Assembly (NCBI RefSeq): GCF_008831285.2
Contig: NC_045145.1
Location: 8,246,802 to 8,310,801 of the forward strand
Source: Nymphaea colorata
Lineage: Eukaryota > Streptophyta > Magnoliopsida > Nymphaeales > Nymphaeaceae
DNA length: 64,000 bases
Direction of reading: 5' to 3'
Part shown: positions 11,580 through 25,699 of the stretch, one piece after another
Numbering within the stretch: the stretch's first letter is position 1
Layout: the number at the start of each line of letters is the position of its first letter
Program-made: the position numbers and the translations under genes
The notes under the pieces: generated by a model
Seen by the model: the letters and a program-made list of their open reading frames with translations, nothing else
Databases searched by the model: none
Told to the model about the DNA's origin: nothing

Positions 11580-13787
11580 CATGTTTAATTGCTTTTTTGT
11601 GGGGCTATTCTTTAACCATGCATTTCATGGTTGTGTTAAAACTAATGCATAAATAAAATCTTTATATTTGAAGTTCAGATAGGATGAGTGTCATTATATA
11701 TTGATAGCATAGTTCATTATAGATGTAATTGTTTCTCTAATTGTTGATATTCTAATAAGAATTGACCATTTTTTGAAAGGATAGGCTAATGCAATGTCTA
11801 GTTTGTTTGGTCTTTCATTGGGTTCTATTGGAATGGCTCATAACATGGATGCACGACTATGTCTTTGGCTTCTCCATATCTAGATGATTTTCATGACAAT
11901 ATAATTTCTCTGAACCTTTCCAGTTTCTTTGCATGTTATATTAATATAAATCAGATGCCAAAAAACTAGTTTATGTTTTATCAAGCTAAATCAAATGCAA
12001 AAAAACTACTTTGCATATCTTGGCATGGTAATCTTGAATTCTATCACAATTTTAGCAGAACTATATTGTTTTTTTGTGACAAGAGAATTGCTTACAAGCC
12101 ATTCTTTCAGCCGCTCATTCCCCTTATTACAAGAGAATTTATTAAGTATTAATTGTTGGCAAATTCAAGTTGCAGAAACATGCTTCAAGGTTCTTGGAAA
12201 GAGGCAAATGCACCTATATTAATGGTTCAGATTGAGGACCACAACATTAATGTTGAATTGTGGAGATGTTGTTGGCTTATGTGTATGGCTAACATCCAAA
12301 GCTCATAGGGTAATGCCCTCTGCGTTCTTGCAGCTACATCATTTCTTAAACTGCAGGTGAAGTCCTCATCAAGTTGTGCTATTAATGTTCTTCATGACTG
12401 CAGAACTTTTAAATTTCGAATGCTAGTTCTTTATAAGTTGATCCTATAGTCAGTTGTGTATCATGTTTTCATAGTCTAGACTGGAGCCTGCATTTCAGTA
12501 TTGTGTTAAGGGTTGGTCTTCATGAGGTTAGAAAGTAATCTTCCACTCCATCCTGTATTATACATGAATTTTAGAGCACAAACTTTTGTCCTACCAGGTA
12601 AGCCATCTTTTAATCACTCCAACGGTTCTTTTGTCTTGCCAGGTATCACAAGCACAGGGTTTGACTTTGTTCTAGTGGACGGACTTCCTTTTTTTGCATT
12701 ATTTTCATATTTCAGTTTGGATCCATATTTACGTTTAAATATTACATTTTGACTTTGTTTATTGTTATTGTTGGTTTTTTGTCTATTGGTATGACACACT
12801 TTTGCATTTTAAAGATTTTGTTGATTGGAATGGATTTTTCATTCACATCTTAGTTTGATATTGAATTATGATTAATGAAAACATTTTTTTACACTGCATT
12901 CATCTTTAGAGTTTATGATTTATACTGCACCGAAAGAGTAAAATGTTAACAACATATTGGAAGTGCTTTCAGAATTGATCAACCCATTGATCTCAAATGC
13001 AAAGGAAGGTATTCGTATGATATGCTCAGTACTAATTTAGCTGACACTATCTATAAATGTCATGTTGTGTAGCTTAAATAGATACAGTTGCCAAATTTGA
13101 TGTTGACATTTAGGTAAAGTTTGCTTCCTTCCATCCTCTTTTGTAAGTAAGGGCTTTTAAGTTTGATAGGCCTTTCAGTTCTCATAGGTATATCTAAACC
13201 TTACACTGGTTCCAATCTCATTATTTTGTGATGGTTCATTTTCATAATAATGTATATGTAATAGACTTTTTCATTTGCAGGGGAATGATTGAACATGTAT
13301 GGTATTTGTTGCATTCATAAACGTAACTCTTGGTTCTTTCTCTAAAAGATAATTCATTTGAGTTTGACAGGCTTTAACATGGTTTTGGATGGAAAACTGA
13401 TGATTGTTTTTAAGCTGTTTTAATTGTTTTGTGTTTTATATAACATCTTTTGTTTACACTAATTAACAAGGCTCCAGATCTATTGGTAATTTTAATATTA
13501 TAGTGATGAACATAATTTTGATTTGTTGGTGGAAGGCCATGAAAGCGGAAAGTGCTTTTGGCAATAAAAGGTTGGGGAGGTCTTCATCCTCGCAGGTTTT
13601 TTCGGAAAGAGGAAAGTGTTCATGGAGCTAGAGCTAGTTAAATAATGAAATAATGAATTTCTTTTGTATATTTTGATTAATTGTAATAATTTTCTTTTCA
13701 ATTATGTAAAATAAATTTATTTACATCAATAAATTTGAATGATTTTGTTCAATGACTCTCTCACTTTCTAAGTTTCTCTCTCTCTCC

Positions 13788-15455
<1,668 letters not shown>

Positions 15456-15459
15456 AAGA

Positions 15460-15577
15460 TGTCTTCTGTTGTTGAAAACCGTCGCCAAGCACTGACCGTT
15501 GCAGATATGCCTTTTGTGATGGTTTTAGTGACATGAAATAAAAAAACAACTATCCTGACACAGAGGTAATCAGGTGA
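15460..15577. mobile_element. Partial copy of small inverted-repeat element
   Basis: Matches the right half of the element at 47640-47836. Shared stretches include TGATGGTTTT, GACATGAAATAAAAAAA and the terminal ACAGAGGTA. The left terminal repeat is not visible. As at 47.8 kb, a TA repeat follows (15577-15600). Confidence 0.55.
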
Positions 15578-15600
15578 TATATATATATATATATATATAT
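15577..15600. repeat. (TA)n microsatellite
   Basis: Uninterrupted alternating T and A immediately after the partial inverted-repeat element. Confidence 0.9.
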
Positions 15601-15601
15601 A

Positions 15602-18600
15602 GCCATGGCTGCAAACATTTTAGCACAGACCTTATCCTAACAATTGAGACACAGAACAAGTCGTGAACTTCTTATTTAGATTTAGATGAGTCATTAGGGC
15701 TTGTGCTATCGTTGAAGATCATGGGGACAGCAAGCTGGACGATGAATTCCTGCTTTGTTAAAGATTTTAGGCAGCGGCAGTAAGCTACATAACCGTAGCT
15801 ACATATTGTATGTGAATTCTAATGCATGCTTACAAGAATGATTCCAAGGTCCGATACAATTCAATCGGAGCAAGATGGCGTTGGTTTACTCTGTTCGAAG
15901 AAAGCAAGTAATTTTGATAGTTGATGTTCATGTAAATTTCACGGGCATGTGTTTCTCCACACGTCAATAAATACCAGTTTTTTTGTAGTATGAAACAAAG
16001 TTAAGTAGGTGGTGGACTTGTTGAGACACTGTTTATTTCATATCTAGGAGGCACAACTCACAAGAATGTCACTTTAATTAGCTCAATTGATTTCGAATTC
16101 TCTCCCTTCTTTTCTTAGGATGCGCTAATAATTGGTCGGGTCATGTTGGGTTTCAAAGTAAGTTGATGCATATTGTTTGACGAATAATGTCTGATGAGAC
16201 GCTTTGAATGAGCATTTGTTTCAAAATGTAAAAATATAGCTGATTATTTGTAAACGTGAATTCTAAATAGGAAGTCATGGAATTTCGAGAAAATGTCCAA
16301 ACAATGCAAGAAAAGTCAAAACCGATAAAATTTTTCCAATTTTTCAAATTTCCAGGCAACTTGTTTGTCTATATTGTTTAAAGAATATTGAGCTTATAAT
16401 TATTTGCAAATACGTAAACTAGGAAGCCCTTAGGTTGTTCGATTACATTGGATCTCGTCTTCCCAGCCTCTCGCGTGCCTCCATGGGGTTCTTTTGCCTT
16501 CTACAAAGGTGGCTTTTTACCTTTCCATATTTTGTCCTTGTAAAGGGGAGGAGGGCCATTCTGTCACCAGGGTCATTTTAGCCATTTTATCATCACCCAG
16601 CTGTGCTTTTAATACTACAGTGCTGAGCATTAAATCTGCTTGGTGAGTTAAATTGTAATAAATAGAAAAAAACTGAATGCGTAATAAAATAATTTATCAA
16701 AAACGATTACATTATTAGAAAGGAATTAGACCTCTCCAGTTACAAAAGGAAAATGTTAAGGAATTTACATTGTGGTAGTGCATTTGATTCGACGTCATGT
16801 CTCCGTTTGTGAGAATCGGTTTTTTCTTTGTTCAGCCGTCGAAATTGAACAGTCTTAGAAATTCAATTAAGCAAAGTACTAGTTTTTTAATCCCCCTTGG
16901 AAGCACTATTTTTTTTATCAATATTTGGTTGATCGTACAAAATATTTGGTTGAAATACGAGTATCTTTCAATTGGTATTGGGGTCAGGTTCAAATTTTAA
17001 TTCAGTTCAACTATGATGCATGCAGGAACACATTTTTTTCGTATAAATTTTGTTTTCCCTTTGACTATGTAGGATGCCAAAACTTTGGGCTGAGTGCTGC
17101 TATTAATCTATTAAATTGTGTGTGTGTGTGTGTGTATAATCACCAAAGAGTTCTTGTTGCGCTTTTTTACTGGTTTTTTTCCCCACCATCTAACACTTTT
17201 CTTTTTTCTCTCTCCTCTTCCTTACAAGTGAGAATGTTGACGGATCGGATTCGAATTGGTTTTGTTTCTAATCATATCAGCCTTTGCAGATGTTCCCAGA
17301 TTCGGGTTCGAATACAAATGAAATAAAGTATATCCGAATCTGAAACACATTTCCACAATAGATTTACATCCGAACTGGAATACAAATTTTCATGTAAATC
17401 CAACCTACTTTCGAAATGTAAGCACATTGGATATAGTATACTTATTTGAATTTAAATCCAATCCGAAATCGGATCTGAATCCAAACAAAGACCTTTTTTA
17501 AAATCTAAATCTGATCTGATTTTTTAATCAGATATATTTTTTTCGTATCCAATTTTTTTGGAATTGTTCTGCTGGATATTAGATCTAAATTGGATATATT
17601 GACATTATTAATTATAGGGCTGCCAGGACCTTCCACAAGAAGAAAGAGGGGGCACCATTAGGCATCCCACTCTTCTTTGCCCTGGCAAAAATTGGCGAGG
17701 GAGGGCCATCAAGTCTACCCCACTGGTGACAGAAGAGAGAAAGGGGTGAAGGGCACCATTCGTTTCTTTTAGCTAGCAGCCCCACTTCTCTAGTGCTGCA
17801 TTGCTTAATCCATGGGTAAAGGAACGAATTTGATAAGATGGGGGCATTTGTTTTTGTTGATTTCCACTGTATTTTTCCTTTTGGTCAAGGGGAATTCTAT
17901 GAATGTATTTTTCCATTTCTCTTCTCTACCCTAAGGTGATAAGGAAGGTTGCCCAGCCCTGTCAACAGGGACAGTGAGAAGAAAAAACGAAATGGGGCTG
18001 ACTCATTGGCTGTAGCCACTGATTGAGGGGTTGACACTAGTCATGACTTTTTTACTCACTCTAGGTAGTAACTAAGAGACACTGCATATAGGTACCATGT
18101 TCAATTTACCAATTGTAAGAGAAAGAGGGGATTTATACCAAAGAAGTTTAATAAGACTCAAGGGAATGAGTAGATAAACAAGAAAAAAAAAAATCTACAT
18201 TAGCACCAACAGAAGTACAGTGAGAAGAAAGATAAAGTTTTAATATAGTGCTTTTAACTGTTTTAACTATGGAAAGTTGGGTAAGTTTGCTTCCATATGT
18301 GTTGAAGCAAAGATGTCTCAAGAACAGCACAACACAAAACTGAATATGATTAGAAGATAAAACTAAATCAAAATGGTAAAATCTAAAATAGAAAAAGTTC
18401 ACTCCTGCAAATTGAATTTGTAACGAAGTCCATGCTTACTATACAACACATCGTTTTGTACGTTTGAAGACGTTAGAAAAAACCTTGTTTCTACTTCTGC
18501 TATTTTATCATTAAACTATAGAATCGTGCCTAAAAACACTTATATAAATAAATTTCATGACAAAAAATTTCTTATGTTCAATGAATTGTTTCTTTGCATT

Positions 18601-19840
18601 GGATGTTGAACTTAATATATGAATGTAAATGATGAACTTTTTTCTCATTGCTTCTGCTAATAATATGAATGTGGGTATGTCTACATAGCATACTTCTTCA
18701 TGTCTTATTAAATAAGAAAGAATAAATAGATTCACTATAGATGGACTTTTAAGCTCTCCCGTGATGTTGATATGCCTATATGTGACTATTATCTTGTTGG
18801 GGAAAACACTATAAATCTATTCAATAGCTAAAACAATTCATACTTTATAGCAAATTAACTCAGATATTTATAGTTGCACTAATGTAACTGTAGGACATGG
18901 TATATCCTATTTCATCACATTTGTTGATTACTATACCAATTTAGTTATGTTTTTAGTTCATCATAAGTCTGAAGCCTTGTATAGCATTAATTTTCATAAG
19001 TTTGCTTGAGAAACAGCTTGACCAAAAAAACTTTGAGAAGTAATCGAGATAAAGAATATTGATTAGATCAGTTTAATGAAATATATGATGAAAAATATAA
19101 AAGAAGTAAATCCCTTCTTAAGATCATAATAGAATAGTGTTAGGGAAAGGATCAATAGAGCTCTAAGAGAAGTGTTTAGCTTTATGGCGTTGTAGGCAAA
19201 ATTGTCTCGTTGCTTTTAGTGATCTTTTTTTTTAACTGAACTCCACATATTGAACTTTATACTCACCGAACCTATGAGGTTTGTTTCTGTCATCATTTGT
19301 GCTCTTCCTGGGCTCACCCTTCTGCAACGACATTTTTTGGCTGTAAATATCATTTTGTTTTGAAAAAAATTGGGAGAATCACCCACCTGGAGTTTTCTTA
19401 AACTGATGTATGGATATTGAACTTTATACCCACCAAATCCATGTCCACTGGACCATATAAACTAAGAGAAACTAAAGTCTAATCAAGATATTTAAAGCTG
19501 AGCATCTGTAGACTATGTTCATGATATTTCACAACAACTTGAAAAATTGGAATTAATTGAAGATAGATGTATCTTCATAAGATATTAATAACATTTGCAA
19601 AGTAGTTGCAAAAACATACACTTAAACAGAAGGTATAAACTATGATCACTTTTGATTACTTTATATTAAACATGGTCACTTGTACAAGCTTGGAACTGGA
19701 GTGTCAAATGGAAGTGTCTGAGGAGACCCCTAGCCCTTGGAAAGGGGGCCTACCTGCAACCAATAGTATGAAAAGCGATAATGGCGAGCGACGATCTTGG
19801 GTGAATGTGGCAGAGAACCTGGAGAAGCCATAGTTGGGAG
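15602..19840. other. Unassigned 4.2 kb region
   Basis: No recognisable gene. It contains a (GT)n run at about 17118-17137 and a stretch rich in GGAT/ATCC words at about 17235-17610 that may be a decayed inverted-repeat transposon. Open frames (16925-17326 plus, 18148-18402 minus) have no recognisable domain. Confidence 0.4.
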
Positions 19841-20582
19841 ACGTGGATTAGGGCTGCACAACGAGTCGAGCCAACTCTGGCTCGACTCGAACTCGCTCGA
19901 AAAAGCTCGGCTCGAGCTCGACTCATTTATAAACAAGTCGAGTTCGAGCTGAAAGTTAAACTCGAAACAATAAACGAATCGAGTTCGAGTTGAAAGAACT
20001 CGACTCATTTAAACTCGACTCGACTTGTTATATAATCAGTTGAATTGGATAAACTGGTTCGCGAAACCGGTTCACTCATCACTGGTTTAGGGTAAAAACT
20101 TTTTACCGAGGTCTTCTCTTCGCATTCGGTCTTCGCTCTTCCGTCTTTCCCACTGCTCTCTGTGGCTCTGCCTCTCTTTCTTCCTGTCTGCTCTCTCTAG
20201 TGCTGTCTTCCCTCTTCCATCGACCACGACGATCAGACGACCAGACCTGAGACCACCGTTTGCCTTCGGCCTTCCGTCTTTCCAACTGCTCTCTCTCTCT
20301 TCCGTCTTCCCTCTTCCATCGACCAGACAACCACCCTTCTAGGCTCCTCACTGGCTCACCATTGCACTGCACGGCCTACACAAGCACAGCAGCACCAACA
20401 TCCAGCATCCCGCCTATCTTTTCTTATCAGTGGTATGTAACTTTTCCGCTCTCTCTCTCTCTTTGTGTTGTGGTTCGTTTCTTGACTGAAGCATTGTGGC
20501 GTTGAAGTCTTAAGAAGTCTGCAATGCATGTTGCCTTTATAAGAAGAACAATAAATCCAGTTACCAGTTACTGATAAAAGCC

Positions 20583-20787
20583 TTAAGAAGTCTGCAAGGC
20601 AGGCTACCTTTACCAGAGGGAAGCCAACGCAACAATTGAGTGAGGTTAGCTACACTTTCTCTTTTTGATGCTTTATAAGAAGTTTGTTTATATTTGAAAC
20701 TTTCTATAGGCCGAGAAAGAGGAAATAAGGCTGAGGAGGATTCAAGAAAACAGAGAGTTTGAGAGGTAGACTATCAGACAAAGACAG
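20583..20787 (+). pseudogene. Captured bZIP-like exon pair, copy 1
   Basis: Two exon-like blocks lie in one frame. The first ends at 20644 with KKSARQATFTRGKPTQQLSE and a GT donor at 20645. The second, 20710-20787 (78 bases, 26 codons), follows a CTATAG acceptor and ends CAG before GTAATC. It reads AEKEE.RLRRIQENREFER, a stop, then TIRQRQ. Known plant bZIP proteins have a basic region of the form AEKEA.RLRRVLANRESARQTIRRRQ, so the match covers the DNA-binding basic region and the segment just before it. The TAG replaces the expected Gln codon, and Phe replaces the conserved Ser. No leucine zipper follows, so it cannot make a bZIP factor. The gene family is inferred from memory of the motif. 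Confidence 0.6.
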
Positions 20788-21235
20788 GTAATCAGGAGTT
20801 GCTGTATTAGACCTTGCATTGGGTTTCTTGAGTCGGAGCCCGTTTGTCACTGTAAATTGCCTAATGTAGTTTTACAGCTTTGGGAGCTTACTTCGGAGTT
20901 GTGAAACCTAAATTTAAGAAATATAACCTCTACTGGCACATCTTCAAAATCTGGGAACATCTTTAATAATTTGAGGACTGAGTTATTAAACTTCATATTG
21001 AAGGTCGTTTTGAATTAATCAGTTTTATGCAAGCTATTTTTCCTTTAGTGGAAAGTTGCTAAAAAGTTATAGATTTAGAAGACTTCTGATATTGAGTCTC
21101 TGCTTTGTGGCGTTGAAACAGGCTCATTGCTCAAGCAACCAAGCTCAGCAGTCACAAAAAAGTCCCAAGCCTATGCTAAAGAAAAATATAAAGATTGAAG
21201 AATAGCAAATCCAGTTACCAGTTACTGATATCCTT

Positions 21236-21436
21236 AAGAAGTCTCCAAGGTAGGTTGCCTCTACCGGAGGGAAGCCAAAGCAACAATTGAGTGAGGTTAG
21301 GTACACTCTCTTTTTGATGCTTTATAAGAAGTTTGTTTATATTTGAAACTTTCTATAGGCCGAGAAAGAGGAAAGAAGGCTGAGGAAAATTCAAGCAAAT
21401 AGAGAGTTTGCGAGGTAGACTGTCAGACAAAAACAG
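21236..21436 (+). pseudogene. Captured bZIP-like exon pair, copy 2
   Basis: Second copy of the same exon pair. The first block ends at 21295 (GGKPKQQLSE, with a TAG upstream), followed by a GT donor. The second, 21359-21436, follows CTATAG and reads AEKEERRLRKIQANREFAR, then TAG, then TVRQKQ, with donor GTAATG. At several places (ERRL, ANRE, FAR) it is closer to the canonical bZIP basic region than copy 1. The stop codon sits at the same position in both copies. Confidence 0.6.
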
Positions 21437-21487
21437 GTAATGATTTTCGTTTAGCTTGATGTGCACCATTGAACTATATATCTATCA

Positions 21488-21488
<1 letters not shown>

Positions 21489-21549
<61 letters not shown>
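21489..21549. repeat. (CT)n(TA)n microsatellite
   Basis: Short CT run followed by about 48 bases of alternating TA, inside the hAT element between the captured exons and the transposase. Confidence 0.95.
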
Positions 21550-21551
<2 letters not shown>

Positions 21552-22339
21552 TCTTGTAGATATGGGCTAGTACAACAGGCTAAACATTCTAAGCCCGTGT
21601 TTTTCATGTCATAATATTCTGCTTATTAAGGCTGACGATTAAGGATAACGAGTTAGCAACTGTTGCTCCTGTAGACAGGGCCAAATAAAATGGGTAGACT
21701 TGCGAATGTTCAGCTCATTGAGGCTGAGAATTGAACTAATGCACAAAAAGATCACTTTTTTCCATTCTTTGCAATTTTCATGTTTTGCTTGATAGGAAAT
21801 AGACTTAATAATGTGATGTAAAACAAGTTTACTAATTGTTTCCCATGGAAGCTTGATGTTATCAGTTACAGAGAAGGCTGTTGACTTGTCATTAGAAAAC
21901 AAGAAAATAAAACAAGTAAAAATCATTACTCATTTTTATATTGCCATTTCTTTACTTGCTATCTGCTTTGATCTGTATTTTTTTTTTTTATGTTGGTGCG
22001 TTATTGTTGGTTGCATGCCTTTAATTCCTTCAACTGCTAATTTCTTCGCTGACTTATTGAGTTATTGTGCATGTTTATCTGTAGAGTGGACATGTTTATC
22101 TGTATATTTCATTTTTAGAAGCATTGTAGTCATTTTCTCTACAGAACAAGAATGTCTTCACCGAGAGAAAATACTACAAGTAAAGATAAACAAGTACTAT
22201 GTGGTTCAAGAGCAGGTTCAACAGAACCACCTAGTCTAAGAATCTCTATACAATAGTCTATAGTTTATGACAGTTTAGATCCTACTTATTTGAAGTTTGT
22301 TGACAATGAGGATGTAAGCATGGATAAAGTTGACGAAGC

Positions 22340-24180
22340 AATGCCTAATAGTGGTATGAAAAGACAAAGGGCAAGGACTTCTTCAGTTTGGAATGATTTT
22401 GAAGAAGTAACTATGGGTGGTGTGAAAAAAAGGTAGATGTAAGTATTGCAAAACAATACTTGTTATAAGTACAATAGGGAGTACATCATCGATGAGAAGA
22501 CATAAATGTCTTATGTGTCCCGGTAATATTAGGCAAAATACTTTGAACTTTGGCATTAGTGAAGTTTCAGGCCTTACAAAGGAATCAATGAGTAAGGGTG
22601 CCAAACTTGATTTCGAAAAATTGATAGATAATAGCAAAGATGGTAGTTTGTCATGAATATGCATTTAATATGGTTGAGTGTTGCTGGTTTAAATTTTTAT
22701 TGAAGCTTGCTTTTCCAAATTGGTTACCCATTTCAAGGACAACAGTAAAAAGAGATGTAACAAATTATATGAGGTAGAAAAAAAGAAGTTGAAGGAATAT
22801 TTTAAAGGTGTTCCATCCATTGCTTTGACAAGAGATATGTGGACGTCTAATCAACAAATTGGGTATATTTCTATTACAGCTCACTTCATAGATCATGCTT
22901 GGACACTTCAAAAGCGTATAATTGGTTTTAACAAAGTCAAACCAGCTCATACTGGGAAGAATATAGCAAATGTAATTGCTAAAAATCTTCAAGAATGGGA
23001 AATAAAAAAAAAGATCATCTCCATTACAGTTGATAATGCTTCTTCTAATGATGTTCTTGTTAGAAAATTGAAAGAAACTTTAGAAAAAAGTGGTGTAAAT
23101 TTATACCAAGGCGGTAAATTTTTTCACGTCCATTGTTGTACACATATTCTAAATCTAATGGTGCAAGATGATTTGTCTGCTGTTGGAGATGAACTTGGTA
23201 AGATTAGAGATGTAGACAAATATATAAAATGTTTCCCATCAAGACTTCACAACTTTCAAGTTATAGTAGATGAATTTGAAATTTATGGTCAAAAGAAGTT
23301 GGTGCTAGATGTTGCAACTCGATGGAATTCTACTTATTTGATGTTGAAGGTTGCACTTTTGTATAGACATGTTTTTTATAGATATGTTATGGAAGATGCT
23401 GGTTTTACTTGGTTACTGGATGCAGATGAATGGGAGAGAGTACAAAAAATATGTACTTTTCTTGAAGCATTTTATAATGTTCCTGTACTTTTTTCAGGGT
23501 CGAAGTATCCTACAACAAACCTATTTTTCTTAGAAATTTGAGGGGTTCAAGAATTATTACAAGAAGAAGTTGTAAATGGGTGTAGCTTTATAAAGAGAAT
23601 GACATTCAAAATGAAATAAAAGTTTGATAAGTATTGGAGTTCCTGCAATATATTGATGGATATTACTTCCATACTAGATATAAGGATAAAACTAAGTTTA
23701 ACATACTGTCTTTTCAAAGACTTTTAGTAAGAAATACATTGCAATAGCTTTATAATAGCTACGCTGCAAAAATTGAAGGTTTAAATAAAGATGTTGAATG
23801 GGATGCTACTACTTTTATGAGAGGAACTGACTCATCATGTAGCAACTCCAATAGATATAGTGTAAGATTTTTTAGCTTTTTAGGTCAAGCAGACAATGTT
23901 CCTTTCCAAGCTCCAAAGTTTGAGCTTGACATGCATTTAGAAGATGGATTGCTCAAATGTGATGCTACCACTCATGATTCGTTTGATATATTGATTTGGT
24001 GAAAAGATAAAGAATTGAAATACCTCATTTTATCACATATGACACGATATATATTGTGTATTCCTGTTACTACAGTTGTTGGAGGTTGAATTGTGGATGA
24101 ATCTTGGAGTCCATTGAGTCGAATTGTGGTCACTACATGTTGTTCTTATAGCTGCCCACATGTTGAGTTGATTGTTCATG
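22340..24180 (+). pseudogene. hAT transposase, RICESLEEPER-like, frameshifted
   Basis: Transposase of the surrounding hAT element, which would cut and rejoin element ends in the nucleus. The N-terminal BED zinc finger is readable at about 22360-22520 (SVWNDFEEV, then CKYC and MRRHKC in a shifted frame). The RNase H-like core is the long open frame 22720-23541 (273 codons), with ALTRDMWTS, TVDNASSND, HCCTHILNLMVQD and ATRWNSTYLML. The frame then breaks. The C-terminal dimerisation segment is recognisable from 23817 (FELDMHLE, then DSFDILIW, a stop, and a CIPVTTVV block to about 24160). At least three frameshifts or stops (near 22435, 22655-22740 and 23541) make it inactive. Known relatives are the domesticated RICESLEEPER/DAYSLEEPER proteins, but the damage argues against domestication here. 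Confidence 0.85.
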
Positions 24181-24189
24181 TAGACAAAA

Positions 24190-25690
24190 AATACCAATTT
24201 CAGATTATTGGTACTTTTTGGCAGCAAAATTTCTGGTCTTAGGCTCAATGGCACGATGGGATATGCACTTGCAAACTTCCTCTCCTTGAGAACATTGTGA
24301 GTATCTTTACCATGGATCTTATTCAACCTTGCTTTTGTTGGGATCTATCTTGTAGTGCTGCATTTTTTTAGATGATATTGCCACACATGGAAAATATGGG
24401 ATTTATTGAAGTGTAATTGCTATTAATCCTTTTGGGCAGAGTTAAGGGTTTTGGGTTGCATGTGCAGCTTATAACAAGTTACATTGAATAGAAAGGGAAA
24501 ATGCTGTAAACCAACCACCATCAAAAGGCCTCAATGCAAAAAAGAAGAGGAAGACTGCGCAGGTATTTCTGCTGCTTCACTCTGAGCTCCTTTTCCTGTT
24601 TCATTTTCCTGGAATCATCTTTGTTTGATGATTGTAAAAAGGTTTTATCCAAATGAATTTGGTAGGGTGCTGAAATTAGCATAGGCCACTGATCAGCACA
24701 AATGATAATACTCACACCAAAAAAATATTCTCTTCCTACAGTTATGCCTACAAATTTTTCTGCCAAGAGTATGACAAGGCAGAAGGCACTCAGTGGTGAT
24801 ACCCTGACTAAATAAACATAAAACCATGACCTACAAGTGTATCACTGATTGCTATGAGAGGCACAGTAGGATGTTTAATCTATTTAGTCATTTGGTTCAA
24901 GTCTTGAAGCACATCAATAGAATGATGTCTCATCAATCTTGAGAATTATTTATCATTTTCTATTGGCATAACTGCATTCTATTTTTCTTTAACTTTTATC
25001 ACCATTAAGGTTCAGATTACTATTGCTCCACCAGATGCTAGAAATCTACTAATTCTTTCCTTGTTGGGCTGCATGTTTCACTGACATATCATAAAAAACA
25101 AACATTAACATATCCACTATGCAATTGCAGAGATGAAGGATGCCAACCACAAAAATTAACAATTCTCTTGCTATAAGTAGTTTTACCAAGTCATGGAGTG
25201 CCACTGTATTTGCTTAATGACTACCATTCAGCTATTTTCCAGAGATTCTAGCTTGAAAAGAAGCAATAGGAAGAGTGACTAGTTCAGGCTCATCACAGGG
25301 ATCACGTTTCTGTTTCTGCTTTTTTTTTTTTTTTTGCGTTGCCAGCTAAATGGCCTGTTGTGCTTTGTCTGTTTGCCTGCAGTCACTTTGAAATGTTCAC
25401 TGATATTTAAACTAGTGAGATGTTGTCATTTTGAGGTTTTGACTGAACTGATGTGCATGAATCTGCCATTTGCATCCTTATGCACCAGACGATGATCAGA
25501 AACTTTAGCTGCAAAATTCACTCCATTAGAGAGCTACAAAGTTGGCAATCTTGCAGAGAGGGTGAGCACTGTACACAAATACGAAGGGTCCTCAAAGGAA
25601 TGAAGAGGTGGCAGATGGGAAAGCTCACATTTTCTATCTATGGGATTAGGGAAACGTTAATGTCTATGGATGGGTGAAGAACCACTAGTG
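24190..25690. other. Unassigned 1.5 kb between hAT and LINE
   Basis: No gene or element end recognised. There is a homopolymer T run near 25318-25336. The right terminal repeat of the hAT element was sought here (reverse complement of its TAGGGCTGC end) and not seen. Confidence 0.4.
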
Positions 25691-25699
25691 GCTTGCGAT

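Larger units (their letters stand above)
9292..13787. other. Unassigned 4.5 kb region
   Basis: No gene recognised on either strand. The longest frames (for example 10559-10822 on minus, 87 codons, and 11995-12222 on plus) show no domain I can name. The region has the pyrimidine tracts and base composition of intron or old intergenic DNA. It contains two small tandem duplications, at 9524-9581 and 11404-11579. Confidence 0.4.
20553..21438. repeat. Segmental duplication carrying the bZIP-like exons
   Basis: About 235 bases (20553-20790) recur at about 21207-21438 at roughly 90 percent identity by eye. Both exons and the intron of about 64 bases between them are included. About 415 bases of unrelated sequence separate the copies. 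The shared stop codon shows the exon was already broken, or edited in this way, before duplication. Confidence 0.85.
19849..24180 (+). mobile_element. Decayed autonomous-type hAT transposon, right end not found
   Basis: The left end reads TAGGGCTGCACAACGAG. It is followed by about 180 bases dense in CTCGA/TCGAG words, a common layout for plant hAT ends in which short subterminal repeats bind transposase. A TATA-free leader (20.1-20.5 kb), a duplicated host-like exon pair (20.55-21.44 kb) and a broken transposase (22.3-24.2 kb) follow in the same orientation. The 8 bases before the end (ACGTGGAT, 19841-19848) would be the target duplication. I could not find their partner or the matching right terminal repeat, so the element is probably 3' truncated. 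The right limit given is the last transposase-like coding sequence. Confidence 0.65.

Noticed and set aside
22339-24180. Domesticated RICESLEEPER/DAYSLEEPER-type host gene
   Set aside because: Several frameshifts and stops break the BED finger, the core and the dimerisation region; a domesticated gene would be intact.
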